Of a stretch of DNA of 64,000 bases, positions 9,732 through 19,705 are shown piece after piece (the first letter of the stretch is position 1; each line of letters opens with the position of its first letter). The notes under the pieces are model-generated. The model was not told the origin of the DNA. It ran no database searches and saw nothing but the letters and a program-made list of their open reading frames with translations. Both the position numbers and the translations under genes were made by a program. Where the stretch lies: NCBI GenBank assembly GCA_934100165.1, contig CAKOPN010000005.1, forward strand, positions 1 to 64,000, read 5' to 3'. Source of the stretch: an uncultured Bacilli bacterium. Its GTDB lineage: Bacteria > Bacillota_I > Bacilli_A > RF39 > UBA660.

Positions 9732-9807
9732 ACATCCTTCATATTTTGCAAAACTAATATAATCAAAATAAATAAGTAGTAATCTTCTTCTTTTGAAAGT
9801 AAGTAAT

Positions 9808-10938
9808 TTATTTTTTATAATTTTCTAGAAATGATATCCATTTTTCTTTTGCTTTTTCTTTTGAAAACTTATCAAAGTTTTTGAATGCAGCATCCGATAA
9901 TTTTTTTTGCAATTTTTCATCTGTTAATATCTTGTTTGTTAGCTGAACAAAATCATCATCATTATCCACAACATAACCATCTTTTTTATCTTCTATGGCT
10001 TCATAAACAGCATTTCCCCAATTTGTCGAAATTGCTGGTATACCACATGCTTTTGCTTCAACAATTACTAACGGAAATCCTTCGATATTTGAAGTGAGCC
10101 AAAACATAGAATAATTCTTATAAATATTTTTGTCACTAGTAAATCCTTTTAAAGTTACAATGTTTTCAAGTCCTAATTCCTTAATTTTATTTCGGATCTG
10201 ATCTTCCATACTACCAGTACCATATATATCTAATATGAAATCTTTGTTTATCTTATGTAGTTTACTTGCTAATTTAATCATTCTTAGTGGATCTTTGTGT
10301 TTTTCTAAACGTCCGACAAATAAAATTTTATTTTTTACCAATTTATCATTTTTAACACTATTGGAATTATCAAAAAAATTATATATATAATCTGGATTTA
10401 AATACTTAGGTGCATGCTCTGCATCATACTTGTTTCTAAATAAAGTTAATTTTGGTTTTGTCATAAGTTTACCTTGAAGTTTTCCTAACGTATTATTTCC
10501 AAAAAAGTATTTATAATCAGTGTGTATCTCTAATATAAATTCTCTTTTTTTTGTCATAAACATAGCAGCAGAAGGGCAAGAAACAATAACTTTATCTTCT
10601 TCTTTTATTAACTTTTTAATCTTACTTTTACTTGTTGGAATTTTAAAGAAATAATATATGCCATTTATGAAACATTTACAAGCGTCTATAAGTTTAAATT
10701 TCTTTAGGTAACTAAATACTTTGTGAAAATTTAAATTGATTCTTTTCTTGTTAATAATATTTATTTTATTATTATTAAATTGTTCTTTATTTTCTGGATT
10801 ACAGTCAAAGATACTTATAATTTCAATGTCATATTCTTTTTCTAAAAGTTTTACCAAACTAATATAAGTTGCAACAAGTCCTCCAGAACTTTTATTTGGT
10901 ATCTGATCAAACACAATATATAATTTTTTGCTTTTCAT
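9808..10938 (-). CDS. Glycosyltransferase family 4-like (GT-B)
   Basis: A retaining GT-B glycosyltransferase that moves a sugar from a nucleotide sugar onto a growing surface glycan. The C-terminal donor-binding half shows KILFVGRLEKHKDP, then IYGTGS, and the diagnostic SNIEGFPLVIVEAKACGIP stretch with the E-x7-E pattern. The N-terminal half has the acceptor-side GGLVATYISLVKLL segment. At 376 residues it is normal length. It is transcribed away from the polysaccharide operon that begins at 11178. The SD before ATG 10938 is weak (ACGAGA). Sugar specificity is not predictable. Confidence 0.85.
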   Translation of the reverse strand: MKSKKLYIVFDQIPNKSSGGLVATYISLVKLLEKEYDIEIISIFDCNPENKEQFNNNKINIINKKRINLNFHKVFSYLKKFKLIDACKCFINGIYYFFKIPTSKSKIKKLIKEEDKVIVSCPSAAMFMTKKREFILEIHTDYKYFFGNNTLGKLQGKLMTKPKLTLFRNKYDAEHAPKYLNPDYIYNFFDNSNSVKNDKLVKNKILFVGRLEKHKDPLRMIKLASKLHKINKDFILDIYGTGSMEDQIRNKIKELGLENIVTLKGFTSDKNIYKNYSMFWLTSNIEGFPLVIVEAKACGIPAISTNWGNAVYEAIEDKKDGYVVDNDDDFVQLTNKILTDEKLQKKLSDAAFKNFDKFSKEKAKEKWISFLENYKK

Positions 10939-11105
10939 TCTCGTATATAATCAATTATTTAGAAAAAATAAATAATTCAAGTTAATTGATTCCTTTCCTT
11001 CTATTAACTAACTTACATAACAAATTATGTAATCAAAACGGCCAAATTATTATGTAATAACAATAAAATTATATATCATAACCGTTATTTTATCAAGGTA
11101 ACACT

Positions 11106-11134
11106 TTTACTATGGTTAATTGTTATGATATAAT
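11106..11134 (+). promoter_or_regulatory. Promoter of the polysaccharide operon
   Basis: TTTACT at 11106-11111, 17 bases, TATAAT at 11129-11134, with an extended TGA. It lies 44 bases before the first GT2 gene. Confidence 0.6.
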
Positions 11135-11144
11135 GTTTATATAT

Positions 11145-11160
11145 AAATCATAAATGATTT
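11145..11160. promoter_or_regulatory. Inverted repeat downstream of the operon promoter
   Basis: Perfect 7-bp arms AAATCAT and ATGATTT separated by AA, between the -10 box and the SD. The position suits a repressor site or a small leader hairpin. Which factor binds is unknown. Confidence 0.4.
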
Positions 11161-11177
11161 GAGAGTAGGAGAGCTTT

Positions 11178-12137
11178 ATGGATTTAATATCGGTTGTTGT
11201 ACCTATTTATAATGTTGAGAAATATTTAGATAGATGTATAAAAAGTATAGAAAAACAAACATACAAAAATATTGAAATAATGTTAGTAAATGATGAATCA
11301 CCGGATAATAGTGATGTAATTATGAAAGAACATGAAAAGAAAGATAAAAGAATTAGATGCTTTTATAAGAAAAATGGTGGATTATCAGATGCTAGAAACT
11401 ATGCTATTAAAAGAGCCAAAGGAAAGTATATATGTTTTATAGATAGCGATGATTATATCGAACCAACTTACGTTAGTAAGCTATATAATTCAATAATTGA
11501 AAATGATTCACAGATTGCTTGGTGCGATTTTAGAACTGTATCGGATGACAAAGAAATTGGAGAAATAATCCAAAATTATGAAGATTTATGGTCTTTTGAA
11601 ATGCCATCAGCATGTAATAAGCTATTTTTACTTGATTTATTTACTAAAAATAATATTGAATTTCCAAAGGGAATTTGGTATGAAGATTTAGCAACAACTC
11701 CAAGACTAATTCTAACTGCTAAAAAGATTTCATGGGTTAATGAAAAATTATATAATTACTATTATAATCCAGACTCTATAACAAAAACATATAGCAAAAA
11801 AGCTTTGGATATGAAAAAAGTTTTAGAGATTGATTATGATTTTGCATTAAAGCATAAGTTACTTGAAGATAAAAAAATATATGAAGTACTTGAATATATA
11901 TTCTTGTATTCTGGTCTATTAAGTACTGCTTTTAGAATATCAGCATCAAAAGATGTTAAAATGAAAGATTTCAAAAGTATGGTATTATGGATAGAAGATA
12001 AATTTCCCAATATTTATAACAACAAGATAGCAAAAGAAAGGCTTGATTTTAAAAGAAAGGTATTAAAAACACTTATAAGGTTTAGAATGTTTTATACTAT
12101 GAAGCTAATTGTAAAAATTTTCAGAAGGAGGAGATAG
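11178..12137 (+). CDS. Glycosyltransferase family 2
   Basis: An inverting GT-A transferase. The N-terminal nucleotide-binding strand SVVVPIYNVEKYL, the NDESPDNS loop, KKNGGLSDARN and the metal-binding DSDD at residues 89-92 are all present. The C-terminal part contains the WYEDLATTPRL motif seen in capsule GT2 enzymes of the EpsJ/CpsI type. 319 residues, no membrane helix, so cytoplasmic or peripheral. First gene of the operon; the ATG follows AGTAGGAGAG. The next gene starts 2 bases after its stop and is a clear paralogue. Confidence 0.9.
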   Translation: MDLISVVVPIYNVEKYLDRCIKSIEKQTYKNIEIMLVNDESPDNSDVIMKEHEKKDKRIRCFYKKNGGLSDARNYAIKRAKGKYICFIDSDDYIEPTYVSKLYNSIIENDSQIAWCDFRTVSDDKEIGEIIQNYEDLWSFEMPSACNKLFLLDLFTKNNIEFPKGIWYEDLATTPRLILTAKKISWVNEKLYNYYYNPDSITKTYSKKALDMKKVLEIDYDFALKHKLLEDKKIYEVLEYIFLYSGLLSTAFRISASKDVKMKDFKSMVLWIEDKFPNIYNNKIAKERLDFKRKVLKTLIRFRMFYTMKLIVKIFRRRR

Positions 12138-12139
12138 TT

Positions 12140-13096
12140 ATGGATTTAGTAAGCATAATAGTACCAATATATAATACAGAGAAATATCTTCCAAAATGTT
12201 TGGATAGTATTATAAATCAAACATACAAACATATAGAAATATTGCTAGTAAATGATGGATCTCCTGATAATAGTGATAAAATAATGAAAGAATATGAACA
12301 AAATGACAACAGAATTAAATGCCTTTATAAGAAAAATGGTGGCCTGTCAGATGCTAGAAACTATGGATTAAGATTTGCAACTGGTAAGTATGTGTGCTTC
12401 GTTGATAGTGATGACTGGATATCAGAGTTTTATGTGGAAAAGTTAGTAGAAAAAATAATTAGTGACAAATCTGATATAGCAGTTTGTGAATTTGATAGAG
12501 TTTACAATAGTAAAAAAACTAAAAATACAGTAAACGAATACGATTTAGATGGTTTTAAGGTACCAGCAGCATGGAACAAAATATATTTAAAAAGTGTAAT
12601 AGACAAATATAGATTAAAGTTTCCTGTAGGAAAATGGTATGAAGATTTGACAATGTCATCTATGTACATAATGACTTGTAAGAAAAAGTCTATTGTAAAA
12701 GAAAGCTTATATTTTTATAGACAAAATGATAATTCAATAATGCATACCTTTGATGATAGAATTTTTCAAATATATGATTCTTTGGAACTTATTGAAAAGT
12801 TTGCTAAGAAGAACAACTTGTATAAAGAAAATAAAGAAGGTATTGAGTTCGCGTATATTTATCATGTATTGGTAGGAACATTATATAGAGCAAGCTTTAT
12901 GAAGAAATTTGATAAAAACACTGTAAAGGAGATTGTTAACCATGTGGAAAGAAAGTATCCTTTATGGTATAATAACAAATTAGTTAAGAAAAACTTATCA
13001 TTTCCATACAAAACTTTTCTTTTCTTAATTAAGGCTAAGAAGTTTGGTATGATATGTTTCTTATTAAAAAGACTAAATAAATATATGTATTTGTAA
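12140..13096 (+). CDS. Glycosyltransferase family 2
   Basis: A paralogue of the preceding gene: SIIVPIYNTEKYL, NDGSPDNS, KKNGGLSDARN and DSDD at residues 89-92, then the WYEDLTMSS variant of the C-terminal motif. 318 residues. The two genes probably arose by tandem duplication and may add successive sugars to the same repeat unit. The SD AGGAGG lies at 12126-12131, inside the end of the upstream gene, so translation is likely coupled. Confidence 0.9.
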   Translation: MDLVSIIVPIYNTEKYLPKCLDSIINQTYKHIEILLVNDGSPDNSDKIMKEYEQNDNRIKCLYKKNGGLSDARNYGLRFATGKYVCFVDSDDWISEFYVEKLVEKIISDKSDIAVCEFDRVYNSKKTKNTVNEYDLDGFKVPAAWNKIYLKSVIDKYRLKFPVGKWYEDLTMSSMYIMTCKKKSIVKESLYFYRQNDNSIMHTFDDRIFQIYDSLELIEKFAKKNNLYKENKEGIEFAYIYHVLVGTLYRASFMKKFDKNTVKEIVNHVERKYPLWYNNKLVKKNLSFPYKTFLFLIKAKKFGMICFLLKRLNKYMYL

Positions 13097-13109
13097 AGGA
13101 GTGTGTAGT

Positions 13110-13790
13110 ATGAAAGTTTTGGTTGTTATACCGGCATATAATGAAGAGTTAAACTTAAAATCTGTAGTAAAAGATATTAAGACAAATACTAATTATGATT
13201 ATATTATTGTTAATGACTGCTCCAAAGATAAAACTTTAGAGTTGTGTAAAAAAGAAAGATTTAATTACTTATCACTTCCAGTTAATTATGGATTGGCAAG
13301 TGCTGTGCAAGTGGGATTTAAATATGCATTGAAAAATGACTATGATGTAGTAATACAGTTTGATGGCGATGGTCAACACGAAGCAAAATATTTGGAAAAG
13401 TTAGTTAAGGAAATAGAAAATGGTAATGATGTTGTAATAGGTTCTAGATTTGTAGAAACCAAGAAACCATATTCAGCTAGAATGATAGGAAGTAGACTTA
13501 TTTCCTTCTTAATTAGAGTAACGACTGGTAAAAAGATAACAGATCCAACTTCTGGTTTTAGAGCATATGCAAAAGATATAATTCCTGAATATGCAAATAA
13601 CATTAACTATCCACCAGAACCTGACTGTTTGGTATATTTACTAAAAAGAAAAAAGAAAATAAAAGAAGTACAAGTAACAATGAAAGAAAGGAAATTTGGG
13701 GAGAGCTACCTAAATAGGTTGAAATCCATTGAATATATGTTAAGAGTGTGTGTATCAATACTATTTATTCAAATTTTTAGAAAGAGGTAA
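13110..13790 (+). CDS. Polyprenyl-phosphate glycosyltransferase (DPM1-like GT2)
   Basis: 226 residues. It has VVIPAYNEELNL, NDCSKD, the metal-binding DGDGQH at residues 85-90, GSRF and the TSGFRAY motif. This pattern is typical of dolichyl- or undecaprenyl-phosphate mannosyl/glucosyltransferases, which make a lipid-linked sugar donor. It lacks the C-terminal membrane pair of GtrB-type enzymes. The next gene encodes a DUF2304 membrane protein, a common partner. ATG 13110 has AAAGGAG 8 bases upstream; GTG 13101 lies on that SD and is rejected. Its product could feed a GT-C enzyme such as the YfhO protein at the operon end. Confidence 0.85.
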   Translation: MKVLVVIPAYNEELNLKSVVKDIKTNTNYDYIIVNDCSKDKTLELCKKERFNYLSLPVNYGLASAVQVGFKYALKNDYDVVIQFDGDGQHEAKYLEKLVKEIENGNDVVIGSRFVETKKPYSARMIGSRLISFLIRVTTGKKITDPTSGFRAYAKDIIPEYANNINYPPEPDCLVYLLKRKKKIKEVQVTMKERKFGESYLNRLKSIEYMLRVCVSILFIQIFRKR

Positions 13791-13795
13791 TTTAT

Positions 13796-14137
13796 ATGAG
13801 TATAACTTTAAGAGTTTTATTGATTGTGTTTTCCTTATTATATTTTGGGTATACTATATATCAAATAAGAAAATCAACATTAAATATAGAAGATGCTATT
13901 TTCCCAATTGTATTTTCTTTAATTTGTGTATTTATGAGTATTTTCACAAAATTTGTTACTATTATTTCACAAAAATTGGGATTTATAAGTGTAACCAACT
14001 TTGTAATTGTATTTTTAGTTTTTGTTCTTAGTTTGTATAATTTAAAATTATTGACAAAATTTTCAAAACTAAACGAAAAGGTTAAAAATATAAATCATGA
14101 AATAGCTCTAAGAGAAAAGGAAGATGAAAATGATTAG
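13796..14137 (+). CDS. DUF2304 family membrane protein
   Basis: 113 residues with three hydrophobic segments (about 4-22, 37-62 and 66-87) and a charged coiled C-terminus. The YFGYTIYQIRKSTLNIEDAI pattern matches DUF2304. Members usually sit directly after a DPM1-like GT2 gene, as here (5-base gap), and probably anchor or assist it at the membrane; that role is inferred from gene order. Its 3' end overlaps the next gene. Confidence 0.75.
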   Translation: MSITLRVLLIVFSLLYFGYTIYQIRKSTLNIEDAIFPIVFSLICVFMSIFTKFVTIISQKLGFISVTNFVIVFLVFVLSLYNLKLLTKFSKLNEKVKNINHEIALREKEDEND

Positions 14138-16304
14138 ACTTATTTTAATATTTTTGGTATTTCTATTTCTTTTACTACCAACATGTTATAATGTTGGGCA
14201 ATTTATTTTAGATAAACTTAAAATAAATTTTAATAAATATTTAACAATTTTCGTTGGCTTTATCTCTATTATATCTTTATTTCAAATTGTTTATTATCCT
14301 GCTATGACATTGCAACTACCAAGTTTGTATTTAACAGTAACTGGTAGTTTAATAACTTTGTTTTTACTTGCTATGGATATTTATAATATAGAAAAAATTA
14401 AACATTTTTATAATGATAAGTTCTTGATATTACTTTTATTTATAACTTGTGTAATATTTTTTGTTTATATGAGAACTGCTCCTTATGATTATTGGTATTT
14501 TGATGATTCATTTTATTTTCCTTTAATGTATGAAAATGCTGATACCATTAAATTATTTAATGTTCAACCTAGAAGTGGAGAAATAATAAGTAAAATAAAT
14601 AATATGTATGCATCACAGGGCTACTATTTAATAGGCAGTTATATCATAAGTATATATAATATTTTTAAAAATATATTAAGTCTTAAATTTAATTATATGG
14701 CAAACGTACATTACTTCATGACGTTCCCAACTTTTTTAATGTTAGTATTTGTTATATCTGGTTTAGCAAAACAAATTAGTTCTAAACTATGGAAAAAAGT
14801 ACTTTTCGTTTCGTTATATATATTTTCAATAATTTTTTTGGCCTTAGATTCAAATTTATTAAATAATATTTTGATGACAGGGTATATAGGAGTTTTTGTA
14901 ATACTGACAGTACTAATCCCATTTCTTATTTACATTATATTTGAATATATAAAAGGTGAGAGAAAATATGCTTTCCTTATTACAATATTTTTTATGGCAA
15001 TGTTGAGTTATGCAAGCTTTAGCATATTTATAATTTTTATATTATTATATACAACATTATTGATACTGTATTTTATGAAAAAAGAAAAACATTTAAACGA
15101 TTTTGCAATTATGTTACTTCCAGCATTTTTATTTTTAAGTGATTTTATTTTTTCAAGTAATATCGTTTCTTTTGTACTTCAAATTATTGTCATAGCTTTA
15201 TATACGTTGTACTTTAAATTTAATAAAAGTATATTGAAATTAGAAGATAAAATATTCAAAATACTTAAATATTTTGTTATAGCATTTTCAGTATTACCAA
15301 TTATATTATCTGCACTGTTGATAATTTCTAAAAGAAAAATCAATTGTACTACGACTGAGTATTTATCAACTTTTGTGAACGCTCTTTTCCCTTTATTTGG
15401 TAGTAATGACTTTCATTATTCTTATATAATCATAACAACATTCAATATATTGTATGTAGCTTTGCTTTTATACTTATTATTGTATAGAAAGCAAACAATG
15501 AGTACTTATATTTTATACTTCTGTTGTATTGCAGGAATATTTTTAAATCCTTTTGCAATACCTTTTATATCAACGGCTTTAACTTCTGAAACATATAATA
15601 GAATTTTTGTACTAATATTTAATCCGATTTTATATTATAGTGTTTTTGACTTTTTCCTTGATAACGTAAATTGTAAAAAAATTGTAATGGCACTTTGTAT
15701 TTTGTTCGCGACATGTTGTATTCTTGTACAATTAAAAGAATTTCAATATTGGGTTAGTATTGTTGGAAGAAGCGATAAAATGTATAGACTTAGAGAATCT
15801 GATATAGTTGCTTCTGAAAAGCTAGAAAAATATGCTTTAGTAAATGATATTAAAGATATAAAAATTGCAACAGTTCATAGTGAATTAAAAATGTTTAATC
15901 CTGAAATGTATTCTCTTCTAGATAGAACGTTAAAATATATACCAGATGATACATTTACAAAAAGAGCTTATTATATATCTGTCTTATATTATTTAAATAG
16001 AGGAGAAGTAAAACAGGAGTATATAGATCAGTTTGGTGAAGATTTTGACGATGTCTTTGAACATTTAGATATTAACTTTATAACGATTGATTTGGAGTGC
16101 CCTGTTGATGAGTATCAAAACACAACACCAAACGTTCTTTGCCCTCAACCGATAAAGAAGGAAGGCATGCTTGATTCAGAATATGAAAAAATGCTAGAGG
16201 ACTACAGAGAAGATAAGGAAATATATAATAATTTGCTAAAAAAACTAAAATTCGTATACCAAACTGAGAGATATAGATTGTATTATGTGAAAGAGAGTGA
16301 GTAG
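14130..16304 (+). CDS. Large polytopic membrane protein of the polysaccharide locus
   Basis: About 724 residues. The N-terminal 530 residues form a dozen or more membrane helices, followed by a soluble C-terminal region of about 180 residues. A conserved-looking loop after the third or fourth helix reads APYDYWYFDDSFYFPLMY, with acidic residues placed as in GT-C-type glycosyltransferases. Candidate roles are polysaccharide polymerase (Wzy-like) or lipid-linked-sugar GT-C enzyme; neither can be settled by eye. It overlaps DUF2304 by 8 bases. I prefer ATG 14130, because the SD AAGGAAG is only 2 bases before ATG 14124 but 8 before 14130. Confidence 0.6.
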   Translation: MIRLILIFLVFLFLLLPTCYNVGQFILDKLKINFNKYLTIFVGFISIISLFQIVYYPAMTLQLPSLYLTVTGSLITLFLLAMDIYNIEKIKHFYNDKFLILLLFITCVIFFVYMRTAPYDYWYFDDSFYFPLMYENADTIKLFNVQPRSGEIISKINNMYASQGYYLIGSYIISIYNIFKNILSLKFNYMANVHYFMTFPTFLMLVFVISGLAKQISSKLWKKVLFVSLYIFSIIFLALDSNLLNNILMTGYIGVFVILTVLIPFLIYIIFEYIKGERKYAFLITIFFMAMLSYASFSIFIIFILLYTTLLILYFMKKEKHLNDFAIMLLPAFLFLSDFIFSSNIVSFVLQIIVIALYTLYFKFNKSILKLEDKIFKILKYFVIAFSVLPIILSALLIISKRKINCTTTEYLSTFVNALFPLFGSNDFHYSYIIITTFNILYVALLLYLLLYRKQTMSTYILYFCCIAGIFLNPFAIPFISTALTSETYNRIFVLIFNPILYYSVFDFFLDNVNCKKIVMALCILFATCCILVQLKEFQYWVSIVGRSDKMYRLRESDIVASEKLEKYALVNDIKDIKIATVHSELKMFNPEMYSLLDRTLKYIPDDTFTKRAYYISVLYYLNRGEVKQEYIDQFGEDFDDVFEHLDINFITIDLECPVDEYQNTTPNVLCPQPIKKEGMLDSEYEKMLEDYREDKEIYNNLLKKLKFVYQTERYRLYYVKESE

Positions 16305-16306
16305 TT

Positions 16307-17623
16307 TTGAAAGAAAAAATAAAAAAATATATAAAAGAACTTTCCCAAAGAAAGTTGGTAAAAAATTTCTTACTAATTTTTACAGGGCAGGGTATTTCTT
16401 CTATATTTGGGATTATTTCAACAATGATTATTGTTGGAGGAATTGGTTCTGAAAAACATGGTATTTTAATAGTTGTACAAACATACGCAACACTGTTCTA
16501 TAGCTTTTTTTCTTTTAAAACATTCCAAGCTTTGATAAAGTATTTAGCACAAGCCAAAAAGGATAAGAATAAAGATGATGTCAAGCTTTATATTAAATGG
16601 TCACTGGTTTTTGACGTTTGTTCTTTGATTCTTATGTTTATTGCAGGAATCTTACTTAGAAATCCTGTGATAAAACTAATGGGCTGGCCGGAAGAAATGA
16701 AAAAATACGTTGTTTTATATTTAATAACACAAGTATTTTACATACAAGGTACAACTATAGGGGTGCTAAGATCTTACGAGAAATATAATTATGTTGTAAT
16801 AGGACAAGTAATAACAAATGTTGTAAGATGTATTGGATATGGTATTTGTCTACTATTTAGTAAAAACTTTGTATCTTTCCTTATAGCGGAAATGGTAGCA
16901 GTTATGACTAACAATATTTTACTTATATACTATACATATAAAGTATTAAAACAAGAAAAATTACTAGACTTTTATAAAGTAAAATTAAAAAACAAAAAAG
17001 ACTTTCTTGTATTTAATATATATAGTAATTTAACATCAACTTTGGATTTACCAATTAACCAAGTAACACAACTTATAATAAATAAATATTTAGGATTTGC
17101 TGCAAATTCAGCTTATAATGTTTTTGAAAAACTTGGAACAGTTATCAATAAATTAGGTGATCCTATAAATCAAATTATATATCCAGAAATGAGTGTAAAA
17201 GTAGTTGAAAAAGATTATGAGGGTGCAAAGAAAATATCAATGAAATTGAAAAAGTTAATGCTTGGAATATTTGTTGTAACAGCATTAGGTACTATATTAA
17301 CATATCCATTATGGTTTCATTTTTTCATTGATGATGTTAATAAATATATAGGAGCATTTATTCTTTATTTAGCCTTTATATCATACGTTAATGCGGCAAT
17401 GGGAACACATAATTTATTTATGGCACTTGGATACGTGAAATACAACATACCGATACTGATTGTAGTAAATACTGTATATTTGATATTCTTATTTTTCTCA
17501 ATTCAATCAATTGGATTAGTAGGAGTAATTAGTGCATATATTATTCAAGCTTTTGGAATGGTTATGATAAAAGAATTTATTATGAAAAAAAATAATTATA
17601 GGGAGTGCCTAGGAGGAAAATAA
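16307..17623 (+). CDS. wzx: Oligosaccharide flippase (Wzx/MATE-like)
   Basis: 438 residues with about 12 membrane helices and the early FTGQGISSIFGIISTMIIVGGI segment typical of the polysaccharide transport (MOP/PST) superfamily. Such proteins move undecaprenyl-linked repeat units across the membrane. The start is a TTG at 16307, 2 bases after the previous stop, with GAGAGTGAG upstream; no ATG lies near. Its place among glycosyltransferases supports a flippase for this locus. Confidence 0.85.
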   Translation: MKEKIKKYIKELSQRKLVKNFLLIFTGQGISSIFGIISTMIIVGGIGSEKHGILIVVQTYATLFYSFFSFKTFQALIKYLAQAKKDKNKDDVKLYIKWSLVFDVCSLILMFIAGILLRNPVIKLMGWPEEMKKYVVLYLITQVFYIQGTTIGVLRSYEKYNYVVIGQVITNVVRCIGYGICLLFSKNFVSFLIAEMVAVMTNNILLIYYTYKVLKQEKLLDFYKVKLKNKKDFLVFNIYSNLTSTLDLPINQVTQLIINKYLGFAANSAYNVFEKLGTVINKLGDPINQIIYPEMSVKVVEKDYEGAKKISMKLKKLMLGIFVVTALGTILTYPLWFHFFIDDVNKYIGAFILYLAFISYVNAAMGTHNLFMALGYVKYNIPILIVVNTVYLIFLFFSIQSIGLVGVISAYIIQAFGMVMIKEFIMKKNNYRECLGGK

Positions 17624-17624
17624 A

Positions 17625-18596
17625 GTGATTAAGTATAGTATTATTATTCCGTTTTATAATGTTAAAGATTATATTGTTGAATGTGCAAAAAGCATACATA
17701 ATCAAACTTATAAAAATTTTGAAGCTCTTTTTGTAGATGATGGATCTAAAGATGAAAGTAGAGTAATTTTGGAAGAATACCTAAATGAAATAAAAGATAG
17801 TAGATTCAAAATATTTACAAAGAAAAATGGTGGATTATCAGATGCAAGAAACTATGGATTAAAAAATGCAAAAGGAAAGTATATCTTTTTTATAGATAGT
17901 GATGATTTTATTGATGATAATACATTAAAAGAAATTGATAAAAAAATACTAGCGGATAAACCAGATATTTTAATTTTTGACTTTTATGAGTACTTTAATA
18001 AAGATAAGAAAAACAAACAATTTGGTTTAAAAAAAGTAGATACTAATGACATAATAAAAAGATGTTTGATTTCACCACCAGCAGCATGGAATAAAATCTA
18101 TAAACGAGATTTATTAATAGAAAATGACATAAATTATCCAATAGGATTATGGTATGAAGATTTAGCAACAACACCAAGAATATATCCGCTTTGTAAAAAA
18201 ATTAGTTATCTTCCGTTACCGCTATATTTCTATAGACAAAGACAGGGATCAATAATGAATTCATTCAGTGAAAAAGTCTTTAATATGTATGAAGTACTAA
18301 AAATAGTTTATGACTATTATGAAAAAAATAATTTATTAGAAAAATATTATTATGAAATAGAAAGATTGTTTATATATAATTGCTTTTTTATAGTGCATAA
18401 GCTAGGTTATTCAGATTATAAAGAAAAACTAAGTAAAGAGCTAGAAGCTATAGATTTTTTGGAAAATTATTTTAAAACTTGGAATAAAAACCCGTATTTA
18501 AAAAAAGAGAAAACTTTAACTAGAATACATATAAAAATAATGAAACATAAAAGATTATTGCCAATTTACAATAAGTTAAGGGGAAAGAAAAAATGA
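17625..18596 (+). CDS. Glycosyltransferase family 2
   Basis: The third EpsJ-like GT2 of the operon: IIIPFYNVKDYI, DDGSKDES, KKNGGLSDARN, DSDD at residues 91-94 and WYEDLATTPRIY. 323 residues. It starts at GTG 17625 with AGGAGGAAA 7 bases upstream. It ends with TGA overlapping the next ATG (ATGA), so the two are translationally coupled. This TGA stop also shows that TGA is not tryptophan in this genome. Confidence 0.9.
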   Translation: MIKYSIIIPFYNVKDYIVECAKSIHNQTYKNFEALFVDDGSKDESRVILEEYLNEIKDSRFKIFTKKNGGLSDARNYGLKNAKGKYIFFIDSDDFIDDNTLKEIDKKILADKPDILIFDFYEYFNKDKKNKQFGLKKVDTNDIIKRCLISPPAAWNKIYKRDLLIENDINYPIGLWYEDLATTPRIYPLCKKISYLPLPLYFYRQRQGSIMNSFSEKVFNMYEVLKIVYDYYEKNNLLEKYYYEIERLFIYNCFFIVHKLGYSDYKEKLSKELEAIDFLENYFKTWNKNPYLKKEKTLTRIHIKIMKHKRLLPIYNKLRGKKK

Positions 18597-19705
18597 AGAA
18601 AAAAATACTTTTTATAATTTGGTCATTTTCATATGGTGGTGGAGCGGAAAAAATTTTATCTAATGTTGTTAATAACATGGATCCTGAAAAATATGACATC
18701 GACATTTTAGAGTATCAATATGCAGGAATAAAAAAGGAAAAAATAAATGATAACATTAACTTATTACCACCAATAATAAATGTTAAAAATAGAAGCATAT
18801 TTAATAGAATTAAAAATGCAATTATAGGATTCTTAATTACGAGACATCCAGAAATAATACGAAAAAGATTTTTAAATAAAACATATGATGTGGAAATATC
18901 TTTCAACAATTTAATCCCTACATTTTTACTAAACAAAAAAAGCAAATTAAAATTAAGCTGGGTACATGGTGCTATTTACGATATAGCTAGAAATGAATGT
19001 TTATTAAAAGTACAAGATAAATATTTTAAAAACGTTGATAAAATTGTAGCTATTTCTAATGAAACTTATAACTCAATTGTAAACACATACCCTAAATATC
19101 GTAACAAAACAGTTATAATTTACAACGGTTATGAGTTTGACAATATTATTAAAATGGCAAAAGAAAAAGCAAATGAAAAATTCGATATTATATATTGTGG
19201 AAGACTAGATGAAAATAAAGATCCAGTTAAACTGTTAAAAATAATGAAAATTGTAAAAGAAAAAGGATATAATTTCAAACTTGCCTATATAGGAGAAGGT
19301 ATCTTAAAACAGGAATTAGAAGATAAAATTGCAAATTGGAATATGCAAGATAGTGTTAAATTGCTAGGCTTTCAAAATAATCCATATAAATATATGAATG
19401 AATCTAAAATTATTTGTATGACATCACATTCTGAAGGATTCCCAACTGTAATAATAGAAGGGATGACCCTAGGTAAACCATTTATAAGTACACCTGTTGC
19501 AGGTGTTGATGAAATGAGTGACAATAATAAATGTGGTTACATAGAAAGTGAAGAAACAAACTATGCCGATAGAATAATACAACTCCTTACTGATGAAAAT
19601 TTATACAAAGAGATGAGTAAAAATTGTAAGCATAATGTAAAACGTTTTTCTATGAGTAATCAAATAAAAAAAATAGAAGATTTGATAGAGGAGGGGAATA
19701 TATGA
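18593..19705 (+). CDS. Glycosyltransferase family 4 (GT-B)
   Basis: 370 residues. The N-terminal SYGGGAEKILSNV is the acceptor-side glycine loop with an EK motif. The C-terminal half has FDIIYCGRLDENKDP, YIGEG, and SHSEGFPTVIIEGMTLGKP with the E-x7-E donor-binding glutamates. This is the WaaG/PimA-like fold that builds surface glycans in the cytoplasm. It overlaps both neighbours by 4 bases (ATGA), tying it into the operon. Confidence 0.9.
   Translation: MKKKILFIIWSFSYGGGAEKILSNVVNNMDPEKYDIDILEYQYAGIKKEKINDNINLLPPIINVKNRSIFNRIKNAIIGFLITRHPEIIRKRFLNKTYDVEISFNNLIPTFLLNKKSKLKLSWVHGAIYDIARNECLLKVQDKYFKNVDKIVAISNETYNSIVNTYPKYRNKTVIIYNGYEFDNIIKMAKEKANEKFDIIYCGRLDENKDPVKLLKIMKIVKEKGYNFKLAYIGEGILKQELEDKIANWNMQDSVKLLGFQNNPYKYMNESKIICMTSHSEGFPTVIIEGMTLGKPFISTPVAGVDEMSDNNKCGYIESEETNYADRIIQLLTDENLYKEMSKNCKHNVKRFSMSNQIKKIEDLIEEGNI

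Larger units (their letters stand above)
10939..11177. other. Divergent intergenic region of the polysaccharide locus
   Basis: 239 AT-rich bases between the minus-strand glycosyltransferase and the plus-strand operon. It holds the operon promoter and a perfect inverted repeat (both listed separately). I see no gene or RNA structure in the rest. Confidence 0.6.

Noticed and set aside
17625..18596. Mycoplasma-type genetic code (TGA as tryptophan)
   Set aside because: Several genes end in TGA overlapping the next ATG, and tryptophan is written TGG throughout.
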